Shown here: piece by piece, positions 1 to 5,714 of the stretch
How the letters are laid out: each line of letters begins with the position of its first letter
Numbering within the stretch: position 1 is the stretch's first letter
NCBI GenBank assembly: GCA_021789565.1
Contig: JAJYJL010000303.1
Location: 1 to 8,093, forward strand
Length of the DNA stretch: 8,093 nt
Source: Acidobacteriota bacterium
GTDB lineage: Bacteria; Acidobacteriota; Terriglobia; UBA7540
Reading direction: 5' to 3'
Program-made: the position numbers and the translations under genes
Notes under the pieces: generated by a model
What the model saw: the letters and a program-made list of their open reading frames with translations, nothing else
Database searches by the model: none
What the model was told of the DNA's origin: nothing

Positions 1-1
1 C

Positions 2-226
2 TACGCTTTTTCGATCACCGTCTACGGAACCAAGGGCGTTCTGCATTCCAGGGGAGATCTGGAGGGTTACGGAGGGCTCCTGGAGCAAATCACCAGGTTT
101 TTCATAACCAGGGTGCCTCCGGTCGATCCCAGAGAATCACTGGAAACGATTGCCTTTATGGAAGCGGCCGATCTGAGCAGGACACGTGGAGGAGCTGCGG
201 TTCCGCTCAGGGCGGTCATAAAGTAG
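2..226 (+). CDS. Gfo/Idh/MocA-family oxidoreductase, C-terminal end (5' end outside window)
   Basis: Only the last 74 residues are present, open from the window edge to a TAG stop. The reading frame has the usual end of a Gfo/Idh/MocA NAD(P)-dependent oxidoreductase: a beta-strand pair around YGTKGVL, a helix with GLLEQITRFF, then the typical closing segment ESLETIAFMEAADLSR followed by RGG and a short hydrophobic strand. In this family the C-terminal domain forms the open beta-sheet that binds the sugar or inositol substrate and the dimer partner. The Rossmann nucleotide-binding half lies outside the window, so substrate and cofactor cannot be judged. No signal peptide can be assessed. The next gene starts 70 bases downstream on the same strand with its own ribosome binding site. 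Family assignment is by recognition of the closing motif and is fairly secure; specific function is unknown. Confidence 0.8.
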   Translation, partial: YAFSITVYGTKGVLHSRGDLEGYGGLLEQITRFFITRVPPVDPRESLETIAFMEAADLSRTRGGAAVPLRAVIK

Positions 227-296
227 GCGAGGAAGCACAACCATCCGTGCCGGCAAGCATGTTGTGAGCGCAAGCAAGGAGGAGACAAAAGGAAAC

Positions 297-554
297 ATGA
301 CCGTCATCGAAAATCAGGAGGTCAGCCGCAAGAGTTTTGTTCTTGAGGAGGTCTCATTCATCAACTGCAAGCTGACCAACTGCCATCTGTTTTATTCCGG
401 CGGCGAATTTGAATGGATCAATACGACCTTCGTCGATTGCAGCTTCCACTTTCGTGGAGCGGCGAAGAATACTCAGGCGCTGTTCCAGTTGTTTGGGATG
501 CTGAAGGAAGGGAAACCAAGCGCGCCTCCGCCGATGAGCCAGAAGATCCAGTGA
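297..554 (+). CDS. Small pentapeptide-like protein (85 aa), function unknown
   Basis: An 85-residue protein. I chose the ATG at 297 because an AAGGAGGAG ribosome binding site lies at about 276-284; a GTG at 264 in the same frame would place that site inside the gene. The middle of the protein has the irregular Cys/Phe/Leu spacing of degenerate pentapeptide or beta-helix repeats: FINCKLTNC (residues 21-29), a YSGGEFEW turn (33-40) and FVDCSF (45-50), followed by a helix-like stretch NTQALFQLFGML (58-69) and a Pro-rich tail. There is no signal peptide, so it is probably cytoplasmic. Short proteins of this layout occur as orphan genes in many bacteria. A target or activity cannot be inferred. 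It follows the oxidoreductase by 70 bases, but I see no functional link. Confidence 0.75.
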   Translation: MTVIENQEVSRKSFVLEEVSFINCKLTNCHLFYSGGEFEWINTTFVDCSFHFRGAAKNTQALFQLFGMLKEGKPSAPPPMSQKIQ

Positions 555-563
555 GCAGGCAGC

Positions 564-739
564 AGTGGCTAAAACCACTCGCTGTCGGGACCCTTTCCGG
601 CACGGATAAATCCGCGCCCTTTCGCAAGTGACCCCTCACCCGGTCCCTGGCGCGTCCACCCTCTTCCCCTGGAGAGGGCTTCAGAGGATATTGACGACGA
701 TTGGAATCCCACGCCAGACGCCGTGGCTTAAAATCCGCC
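564..739. repeat. Three degenerate palindromic units of GG-N-TAAA-N-CC type
   Basis: Unit 1 (564-579) is AGTGG-CTAAAA-CCACT, a perfect 5-bp stem. Unit 2 (603-614) is CGGAT-AA-ATCCG, also a perfect 5-bp stem. Unit 3 (723-739) is the looser GTGGCTTAAAATCCGCC. The first two units are each followed by CCCTTTC (591-597 and 617-623), which suggests one longer ancestral unit. I infer a family of short intergenic palindromic repeats like those common in acidobacterial genomes; copy number elsewhere cannot be seen from here. Confidence 0.5.
659..678. repeat. Hairpin CCCTCT / AGAGGG in intergenic repeat region
   Basis: A 6-bp perfect inverted repeat with an 8-base loop lies just after a CCCTCACCCGG segment. 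The combination is typical of widely dispersed REP-like intergenic sequence. It is not followed by a T run, so I do not call it a terminator. Confidence 0.4.
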
Positions 740-1124
740 GGCCTTCCGGGCTGCAGCAAGAACCGCCCGCTTCACGAGAGCACAGACGCTACAATGCGAG
801 CACCTGCACCAACCGACGTTCGACGCATCGCAACGCCTGCCTGATTCGCGGATGGGGCACTACGGGGGCGCCGTCGTGGGTAAGACGTAGAGGCCGGATG
901 AAGAGTCACAGAGTCCTGTGCCGGAGATCACTGCAGTTCCGGGAGAAACAGTTAGTATAGGATGAGTAAGCGGATGGAGATACTTAACTTAGCGGAATAC
1001 GGCTAAGCTTGCTTCTAGCAGCCCGGCTGTTGTTTGCGAGAAGGGCAGCAGCTTGAGACTTTGCTTCCCGACCCCCTAACACGATCTGTTCTCATCACTA
1101 AGTTTCGGGGAGGTCGGAGCGATG

Positions 1125-1157
1125 ATTGAACGAGGGCTGTGCCCACTTCAGGTTTCT
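1125..1157 (+). repeat. Degenerate direct repeat, copy A, upstream of the first small secreted gene
   Basis: The blocks ATTGAA (1125-1130), GAGG (1132-1135), GCCCAC (1141-1146) and CAGGTTTCT (1149-1157) occur in this order. The same four blocks recur in the same order at 1678-1716, with 5, 1 and 3 extra bases in the successive gaps. The copy ends 62 bases before the 1220 start. It could be a shared regulatory site or the remnant of a repeat element. Confidence 0.4.
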
Positions 1158-1219
1158 ATCACTCCCAACCCGTTCATATGCATACCCTATTTTGCCAATA
1201 CATGAAGGAGGGCAATTGT

Positions 1220-1642
1220 ATGAGCCGTTTACTAGTTAAGCTGGCGGTCGTCGTTGCCTTGTGCGGTGCGGTTGCGGTTGCTCAGGAAGCCATGCCCGAT
1301 TCGAACGCCACGGCCGCCTCGAAGCCCTGTGTCATCGTCAAGCATAAGGGCATAGTGGGGAGGCGCCTGATGTGGACAGCGCTTGTTGGTGTCCCTATGG
1401 CGCCCGGAGCCAAGTACAATCTTGTGGACAATATGGCCTACACGCCCGTGAAAATGAGCTTCAAGGGCAAGGAACTCCAGACCATGCAGCAACAGGGCAT
1501 CCACGTAATAGTTCTTGAGAAGAACTACAAGGGTGCCGATCTGGAAGCAGCCAAGAACTCATGTCGGGAGAGCAGCACGCCTGCGCCCGACGGCAAAGAA
1601 GAATCGTCAGTTCCAACCGAGAAGGGAAAGAGTTCAGAGTAG
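1220..1642 (+). CDS. Small secreted protein of unknown function (140 aa)
   Basis: The ATG at 1220 is supported by a GAAGGAGG ribosome binding site eight bases upstream and by the signal peptide that begins there; a GTG at 1139 in the same frame would bury both. Residues 1-21 form a Sec signal peptide (positive n-region SRLLVK, hydrophobic VVVALCGAVAV, Ala-Val-Ala/Gln cleavage site). The mature protein is about 119 residues with only two cysteines (C37 and C115), which could form a disulfide in the periplasm. A compact core runs from about residue 36 to 116, ending in a helix GADLEAAKNSC preceded by the strand IHVIVL (94-99). The tail (117-140) is charged, Ser/Pro/Lys/Glu-rich and probably disordered. 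I do not recognise a named domain; similar small exported proteins occur in Acidobacteriota as far as I know. No enzyme motif is visible. Confidence 0.8.
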   Translation: MSRLLVKLAVVVALCGAVAVAQEAMPDSNATAASKPCVIVKHKGIVGRRLMWTALVGVPMAPGAKYNLVDNMAYTPVKMSFKGKELQTMQQQGIHVIVLEKNYKGADLEAAKNSCRESSTPAPDGKEESSVPTEKGKSSE

Positions 1643-1677
1643 GTTAACAAGCTTTGGCCGCCACCCGGTACGGGTGT

Positions 1678-1716
1678 ATTGAAGTGATAGAGGCATGCCC
1701 ACGAGCGCAGGTTTCT
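1678..1716 (+). repeat. Degenerate direct repeat, copy B, upstream of the DUF4410-like gene
   Basis: ATTGAA (1678-1683), GAGG (1690-1693), GCCCAC (1697-1702) and CAGGTTTCT (1708-1716) match the order of copy A at 1125-1157. This copy starts 36 bases after the preceding stop codon and ends 121 bases before the next start. A much weaker third resemblance (ATTGAT at 2389, GAGG at 2402, TTTTCT at 2426) lies after the following gene. Confidence 0.4.
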
Positions 1717-1837
1717 GGCTTAGTCCGCACAACAGAGCGTGAGGACTTTGGCCATCAGATCTTGCAGGATCACGAGCGCCTCTGCCGGGCGGCCCGGAAT
1801 AATAGATGTGAAATGACTTTCTTGAGAGAGGTGAAAC

Positions 1838-2344
1838 ATGATTCGCCGAAGTGCCCAGATTGTGTTCGCTCTGTCTCTGCTTTTCACGCTGTGCGAGCTG
1901 AAAGCCCAGGATGTCTCCACGGCCGGCACGGCAATTCTTGGCGGCGTCAAGGCCGTTCAAGTTGACCCCACTGTTGTACCCTACCCGGACAAGGTCAAGG
2001 AAACGTTCGCGCCGAATCTGCTGCAAGACAGCTTGAGAAATGCATTCCGATCTGCCGGGTTCGAAATCGCCGACAGTTCCACCGTTCGCGCCCATATCGT
2101 TCTGGATGAGTTCACTTCCGGAAGCACGGCGAAAAGAGCGCTGATTGGCTTTGGCGCAGGCCGCAGCACCGTAAGGTGCCATCTGGTGCTGCAGGATGCC
2201 AGCGGCAAGGAACTTTCCAATACAAAAATCCGCGTGCGGGGCAGCCTGGTCTTCAGTCCGTACCAGGGAAACAACACACAAAGAAGACAAGCTGTGTCGA
2301 GCCTGGACCAGAGACTCCTGGAAGAGATCGAAAAGATGAAATAA
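1838..2344 (+). CDS. Secreted DUF4410-like protein (168 aa)
   Basis: The ATG at 1838 follows a GAGAGAGG ribosome binding site (about 1824-1831) and begins a Sec signal peptide: MIRRSAQ, hydrophobic IVFALSLLFTLCE, probable cleavage after LKA (residue 23). The mature protein has the layout I associate with DUF4410-type envelope proteins: a strand with VKAVQVDP (37-44), an amphipathic helix APNLLQDSLRNAFRSAGF (58-75), a strand AHIVLDEFTSGS (85-96), the Gly-rich turn IGFGAGRSTVRCHLVL (103-118) and a D-ASGKEL hairpin (120-126). This suggests a small periplasmic or outer-membrane-associated protein; C19 sits inside the signal peptide without a good lipobox, so I do not call it a lipoprotein. The family has no known biochemical role. 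Family match is moderate, coding status is good. Confidence 0.8.
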   Translation: MIRRSAQIVFALSLLFTLCELKAQDVSTAGTAILGGVKAVQVDPTVVPYPDKVKETFAPNLLQDSLRNAFRSAGFEIADSSTVRAHIVLDEFTSGSTAKRALIGFGAGRSTVRCHLVLQDASGKELSNTKIRVRGSLVFSPYQGNNTQRRQAVSSLDQRLLEEIEKMK

Positions 2345-2415
2345 ACGCCCAGGAACTTCAAGCGCGAAGCTGCGGCAGCCACTGCTGGATTGATGTCGTT
2401 TGAGGCGGGTAGCCG

Positions 2416-2436
2416 CAGTCAGTGCTTTTCTGACTG
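2416..2436. other. Hairpin CAGTCAG / CTGACTG between small secreted genes
   Basis: A perfect 7-bp inverted repeat with a 7-base loop (TGCTTTT) starts 71 bases after the stop of the DUF4410-like gene. It has no T run after the stem, so it may be a weak terminator, an mRNA-stability hairpin or a binding site. It lies 112 bases before the next start. Confidence 0.4.
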
Positions 2437-2548
2437 GGGGCTCCTGGGTCAAAAGGCCCAAGGACAGGAAGGTGCTGTCCATGGCTACCAACTCTTGATC
2501 CGATTATGGTGCGCGCCGGCTCGACGTGGCTCGAAAGGAGGAGGCCCG

Positions 2549-3358
2549 ATGCATCTCATCCTAAAACCAAAATGCCGAATGGTCCGCGATCGCAGGTCCA
2601 GCCTTAAAGAAACTCCATTTGCAGCAGGCAAATCCTCGAAAAGCCTGAGTGCGTGGAGAGCAGCCGGCCTGCTGGCGTCCATGCTTTGCCTGACCGGCAT
2701 GACGATTGCCCCGCAGGGCCCCCGCGCGGGCGGGCTGCCCAGGACGCAGCACGAAAAGGTCGATCTCGGGTTCATTAAGATCGGCACCACGACGCGCGAC
2801 GAGGTTTTCCGCCAACTGGCGTGGGCAGACGCGGGAATCCAGAATGACCGGATGTTCCTGGCGCGCTGGGGCTCTTCTCACCTGTTCTTGATTGTCGCCA
2901 TTTATGGTGCTGGAGCCGGCGCGGGAACCATTTGGAGCGCCCGGAACTTGCTGGTCGAGTTTGACGCCAAAGGCGTGATTGAAAACGTTCGTCCCGCGCG
3001 CGACGCCGATCTTTTCCGCGAGCTTTCGGCCTGGCTCGTCAAAGCGAAAGAGCCGCCGTTCGATTTTTCCGAACTGATGGCGACCATAGTCACCGAGGGC
3101 CGGAGGCATGGCAGTCTACGGACCCTGAACCTTGGGCGAGACTTTTTCGGCGTCGATGACGTTCGGATTTCCCCGCAAGAAATCACGGGCATTGACACTC
3201 TCCCTGATCCCGACCCTGCATATTTTTCCCTGAGGATTCACTTTGCCAAAGGCAGCGCAGTCGGAAAGGCCCTGTCGATCCATATGCGCACCACCGACCT
3301 GCTGACGCTCGTCAACTACCTTCAGCAAAATCATGTGCAGATGGTCGCGACGAAATGA
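2549..3358 (+). CDS. Exported or membrane-anchored protein with BamE/SmpA-like segment (269 aa)
   Basis: I chose the ATG at 2549 because AAAGGAGGAGG at 2534-2543 is an excellent ribosome binding site; the open frame extends upstream but without another site. The N-terminus is long and basic (residues 1-37), followed by one hydrophobic segment WRAAGLLASMLCLTGMTIA (36-54) that is a signal peptide or single membrane anchor; C47 has no clear lipobox. Residues 71-150 resemble the BamE/SmpA fold: FIKIGTTTRDEVFRQL (strand-helix start), an aromatic strand, a glycine-rich loop YGAGAGAGTIW (119-129) and the strand LLVEFDAKGVIENV (134-147). The remaining 120 residues (151-269) show mixed helices and strands with no motif I recognise, ending in a helix LTLVNYLQQNHV. 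Possibly an envelope protein; assignment of the BamE-like part is inference from pattern, and true orthology to BamE is unlikely. Confidence 0.75.
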   Translation: MHLILKPKCRMVRDRRSSLKETPFAAGKSSKSLSAWRAAGLLASMLCLTGMTIAPQGPRAGGLPRTQHEKVDLGFIKIGTTTRDEVFRQLAWADAGIQNDRMFLARWGSSHLFLIVAIYGAGAGAGTIWSARNLLVEFDAKGVIENVRPARDADLFRELSAWLVKAKEPPFDFSELMATIVTEGRRHGSLRTLNLGRDFFGVDDVRISPQEITGIDTLPDPDPAYFSLRIHFAKGSAVGKALSIHMRTTDLLTLVNYLQQNHVQMVATK

Positions 3359-3447
3359 GATTGCATTCGCTCGCTTGCCGCGCGCAGGAGGCCCGGCCCT
3401 GGCGCCCCGAGCCGCCACCTGATGCAGGAGCGAAGGGCGTTCGCACA

Positions 3448-3479
3448 CCGCCGGGTGCATGCCGCGCGGTCCCCGGCGG
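3448..3479. terminator. GC-rich inverted repeat in convergent gap, possible bidirectional terminator
   Basis: CCGCCGGG (3448-3455) pairs perfectly with CCCGGCGG (3472-3479) around a 16-base loop that itself contains the palindrome CCGCGCGG (3462-3469). It sits between the stop of the 269-aa protein gene (3358) and the stop of the minus-strand enolase-superfamily gene (3555), where a terminator for both is expected. Neither side has a clear T run, so intrinsic termination is uncertain. Confidence 0.4.
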
Positions 3480-3554
3480 CGCCGTGATAAACTCCGACTG
3501 CCGCAACAGAATGACCCGCGGACCTCAAGACCGGAGGTTCGCGCTCCTCACGTT

Positions 3555-4889
3555 CTAGTCGAAAAAGTCGCGGTCCTCACCCCTGAGATGCGCTTTGGCT
3601 GCCTTGACGTTGAAGGTGATGCCGAGGCCCGGCTTGTCCCAGACTTCGATGAAGCCGTTCTTGACGATCGGGTCCGGCAAACCGTCCACAATGTCATACC
3701 ACCATTCCGGCTGGCCCTTGGCATATTCGAAGGCGATATAGTTCTGCGGCATCGCAGAGCCCATGTGCACCTGGGCGGCGACCCCGAATAATCCATCGAA
3801 AATGCCATGGGGAGCCACCAGGATGCCGTGCAGGTTGGCGTATTCGGCAATCCATTTAAACTCGGCTATTCCGCCCACGTCTTCCGGGTCGCAGCCGAGC
3901 ACATCGACCGCCTGGGTTTCGATGAGGTCCTTGCAATTTTCCCGCAGGTAGATCTCCTCTCCGGTGTGAATCCGGGTCGAGGTGCTTTCGGTGACCTGCT
4001 TGAAGACCTGCGCATTCGGATATGGCTTGTAGTCACCGGTGATCAGGTCTTCGAGCCATGCCAGGTCATAGGGTTCCATCGCGCGGGCAAACTGGATGGC
4101 ATCTTTGACGGTCCAGCCCGGCCCGCAGTCACACGCCAGGCCAATGTCTTTGCCCAGCGCCTTCTTCGCGGCTTCGACACAGGCGATGATATGTTCAAGG
4201 GCAGGCTGCGTCAGCATCCCCATATTTTCCAGGTAAGGATCTCCCAAAGGTGGCTTCCAATGGACGCCGTACCAGGCGTCCGGGATGGCGTTCAGCATCG
4301 CGGCATTATGAAAAGCGACCGGCATCTTGATGAGCGTGTAGCCCTCTTTCGCCTCCTTCACCTTCGCCACGAGCTCGGCGTAATCCTGCGGCGTGCGGGG
4401 TGTCATGTTAGGTGCGTTGTTTTCGGTGTTTCCGTAGGGGCGGACCCGGTCGCGGATCTTTCCGCCCAGCAGCTTGTAGACCGGCACCCCGGCCACCTGC
4501 CCGGCGATGTCCCACAGCGCAATCTCGATGGCGCTGACCGCCGCACCCCAGGGCTTGAACGCGCCCATGCGGCGGATCTTCAGCATGATGCGCGCCACAT
4601 CCGTGGGGTCTTCGCCCAGAAGGTACTGCTTGTAGAACAGCACCATCGGCTTGAGATAGGGTTTGGCAGACTCGGCCTGGCCGTAGCCGGAAACGCCCTG
4701 GTCCGTGACGATACGAACCGTCGGGTTGCGGCCGATAATGGCGCACTTGAGATCGGTGATCTTGATTTTGGGGTTCGCCGGCCGCCGTTCCGGGAGCGGC
4801 ATGCCTTTCCCCTGACTGGCCCCCAGCGCCGATGCAGCGGCCGCCCCTGGGAGCGATCCGAGAAATCCTCTTCGCGTCCAGTTTTCCAT
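3555..4889 (-). CDS. Tat-exported mandelate racemase/muconate lactonizing-type (enolase superfamily) enzyme
   Basis: A 444-residue protein. The start at 4889 is set by a GGGAGGA ribosome binding site just upstream on the minus strand and by the twin-arginine signal TRRGFLG (residues 5-11) followed by an Ala-rich segment, probable cleavage after A24; the frame stays open upstream without other support. The mature part has the enolase-superfamily plan: capping N-terminal domain (about 42-160, with AAVSAIEIALWDIAG at 116-130) and a TIM barrel. Visible active-site positions are K188 after the second barrel strand, metal ligands D254 (LACDCGPGW), E280 (WLED) and E311 (HTGEE), and the His-Asp pair H361 (VAPHG) with D334 (GCDPEDVGG). 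This is the mandelate racemase-type arrangement, so it should bind Mg2+ and abstract an alpha proton from a carboxylate, as in racemases or sugar-acid dehydratases. Substrate is unknown. An inserted segment around 196-228 is likely a specificity loop. Confidence 0.92.
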   Translation of the reverse strand: MENWTRRGFLGSLPGAAAASALGASQGKGMPLPERRPANPKIKITDLKCAIIGRNPTVRIVTDQGVSGYGQAESAKPYLKPMVLFYKQYLLGEDPTDVARIMLKIRRMGAFKPWGAAVSAIEIALWDIAGQVAGVPVYKLLGGKIRDRVRPYGNTENNAPNMTPRTPQDYAELVAKVKEAKEGYTLIKMPVAFHNAAMLNAIPDAWYGVHWKPPLGDPYLENMGMLTQPALEHIIACVEAAKKALGKDIGLACDCGPGWTVKDAIQFARAMEPYDLAWLEDLITGDYKPYPNAQVFKQVTESTSTRIHTGEEIYLRENCKDLIETQAVDVLGCDPEDVGGIAEFKWIAEYANLHGILVAPHGIFDGLFGVAAQVHMGSAMPQNYIAFEYAKGQPEWWYDIVDGLPDPIVKNGFIEVWDKPGLGITFNVKAAKAHLRGEDRDFFD

Positions 4890-4916
4890 TCGTTCCTCCC
4901 TCCGCAGGTAATTCAA

Positions 4917-4946
4917 ATCATAGTTGGGCTCCGCACCCTGGTGCAA
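4917..4946 (-). promoter_or_regulatory. Candidate sigma-70-type promoter for the enolase-superfamily gene
   Basis: Read on the minus strand, TTGCAC (4941-4946) and TATGAT (4917-4922, five of six consensus bases) are separated by 18 bases. Transcription would begin near 4910, leaving a leader of about 20 bases that holds just the GGGAGGA ribosome binding site. The -35 match is weak; position and -10 box are the support. Confidence 0.45.
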
Positions 4947-5058
4947 AGCAAAAAGAACAGCCAGCATTCCGTGTCGAGGGCCGGAATCGGAAACCCCTCT
5001 CAGCGGAGAAGCCATCCCATTGGTGCTCCGGGTTCGCGGCCCTTGCTTCTTCTTCAAG

Positions 5059-5079
5059 ATGTGTGCGCGTACGCGCGCG
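5059..5079. other. 21-base alternating purine-pyrimidine tract with 12-bp palindrome
   Basis: Purines and pyrimidines alternate strictly from 5059 to 5079, and GCGCGT-ACGCGC (5065-5076) is a perfect palindrome. The GC-rich CAGCGCGCGG follows about 15 bases later. Such tracts can adopt Z-DNA or cruciform structure under negative supercoiling. The tract lies between the two candidate divergent promoters. Confidence 0.55.
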
Positions 5080-5130
5080 GCGGCATTCTATCACAGCGCG
5101 CGGCCGCCCCAACGATTTTGTGCCGCGGTT

Positions 5131-5183
5131 CCCATTTGCATCCATTACGACCCAGCCGTCACCCATTTGCCTGCTTGCATTTG
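5131..5183. repeat. Spaced CCCATTTGC direct repeats in the divergent control region
   Basis: CCCATTTGC occurs at 5131-5139 and again at 5162-5170, exactly 31 bases apart, which is close to three helical turns. A third CATTTG core is at 5178-5183, overlapping the candidate -35 of the rightward promoter. The layout suits a regulator bound on one face of the helix; no known operator is recognised. Confidence 0.35.
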
Positions 5184-5203
5184 GATAGTGGGGAGTGTAT
5201 AGA
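5175..5203 (+). promoter_or_regulatory. Candidate promoter for the rightward gene cluster
   Basis: TTGCAT (5175-5180) and TATAGA (5198-5203) are separated by 17 bases. Transcription would start near 5210, giving a leader of about 100 bases before the DUF1330 gene. Both boxes are partial matches to the sigma-70 consensus, so this is a moderate to weak call. Confidence 0.35.
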
Positions 5204-5311
5204 TTGCTTTCCTACTTTTCGGCAACGGGCTGCAAACGCACACCCTCCGTCAACGCGGGAATGTGTGGTCCGCCCAGAGCCGCATCTGCGGTCCGAGTGG
5301 AGAGGTGAACG

Positions 5312-5611
5312 ATGGCTGTTTACGTGATTGCCGGTTATGACATTACCGATCCCAAAGGCTACGAGGGTTACGTGCCCGGCGTTGTGCCGCTGCTTCAGAA
5401 GCACGGAGCGGAAATTCTGGTTGCCGACTATGAGAGCCAGCGACTGGAAGGTGAGCCTCGAAAGGTGAACGTGGTGCTGAAATTCCCTTCAGAACAGGCC
5501 GCCCGCAACTGGTATAACGACCCGTCCTATGGCCCGGTGAAGCAGATACGCCTCGATTCGACCAAGGGCGGGCACATTGTGATGGCAAAGGAATTTAAAG
5601 CGCCGGCGTAG
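5312..5611 (+). CDS. DUF1330 family protein (99 aa)
   Basis: A complete small protein starting at ATG 5312 behind GGAGAGG (5299-5305). It shows the DUF1330 pattern of a dimeric alpha/beta (ferredoxin-like) barrel: first strand VYVIAGYDITDP (3-14), helix GYEGYVPGVVPLLQKHG (16-32), strand AEILVADYESQRLEG (33-47), strand VNVVLKFPSEQAARNWYNDPSYGPVKQIR (52-80), which carries the typical FPS-xxxA-xxWY-xxPxY signature, and the final strand GHIVMAKEF (87-95). Length and order match the family. No signal peptide, so cytoplasmic. The biochemical role of DUF1330 is not established; the fold is shared with small monooxygenases and stress proteins. It is the first gene of the rightward cluster and is divergent from the enolase-superfamily gene across 422 bases, a layout compatible with shared control. 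Confidence 0.9.
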   Translation: MAVYVIAGYDITDPKGYEGYVPGVVPLLQKHGAEILVADYESQRLEGEPRKVNVVLKFPSEQAARNWYNDPSYGPVKQIRLDSTKGGHIVMAKEFKAPA

Positions 5612-5642
5612 AGCGGGAACCGCCCGCGGAACGGAGTGCATG

Positions 5643-5670
5643 GTTATGCATCGTTTCGCATAACTATAAA
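5643..5670 (+). promoter_or_regulatory. Inverted repeat abutting a TATAAA box, possible operator or promoter for the PIG-L gene
   Basis: GTTATGC (5643-5649) and GCATAAC (5658-5664) form a perfect 7-bp inverted repeat with an 8-base spacer, immediately followed by TATAAA (5665-5670, five of six -10 consensus bases). A second small palindrome TGCAT-GGTT-ATGCA (5637-5650) overlaps the left arm. No good -35 box is visible. The site may be an operator overlapping a promoter, or an mRNA hairpin between the DUF1330 and PIG-L genes. Confidence 0.4.
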
Positions 5671-5714
5671 TTTGAAATTTCAGGACTGATGGCACTGACA
5701 AGGAGCGCACGGCG

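Larger units (their letters stand above)
555..1219. other. 665-base region with no credible gene
   Basis: No frame here has convincing codon use or a recognisable protein. The longest open frame on the + strand (628-960) gives an Arg/Ser/Pro-rich, low-complexity translation without a ribosome binding site, so I treat it as chance. The first 190 bases carry short palindromic repeat units (see 564-739) and a CCCTCT...AGAGGG hairpin at 659-678. An imperfect stem between about 1065-1080 and 1102-1120 (CCGACC/GGTCGG plus C/G runs) and the small hairpin GGGC-TGT-GCCC at 1134-1144 lie nearer the next gene. The region may be a decayed gene or mobile element, but I cannot identify one. Confidence 0.6.

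Noticed and set aside
628..960. Open frame of 110 codons in the intergenic region
   Set aside because: Low-complexity Arg/Ser/Pro translation, no ribosome binding site, and it runs through palindromic repeats.
840..1000. Possible remnant of a group II intron or other mobile element (GCCGGATGAAGAGTC and CCGGAG/TTCCGGG patches)
   Set aside because: The resemblance is short and I can find neither domain V, a reverse transcriptase fragment, nor terminal repeats.
1139..1219. Upstream GTG start extending the 140-aa secreted protein by 27 residues
   Set aside because: It would bury both the GAAGGAGG ribosome binding site and the signal peptide inside the coding region.
1634..2491. Minus-strand open frame (285 codons) opposite the DUF4410-like gene
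   Set aside because: No ribosome binding site or motif; the + strand gene has a signal peptide, a ribosome binding site and a family-like core.
2390..2548. Upstream start extending the BamE-like protein by 53 residues
   Set aside because: No ribosome binding site there, and AAAGGAGGAGG just before 2549 is far better placed.
3807..5327. Long + strand open frame (506 codons) opposite the enolase-superfamily gene
   Set aside because: It mirrors a well-supported gene, its translation is Arg/His/Gly/Val-rich without any motif, and it would cross the divergent control region. It is a GC-driven shadow frame.
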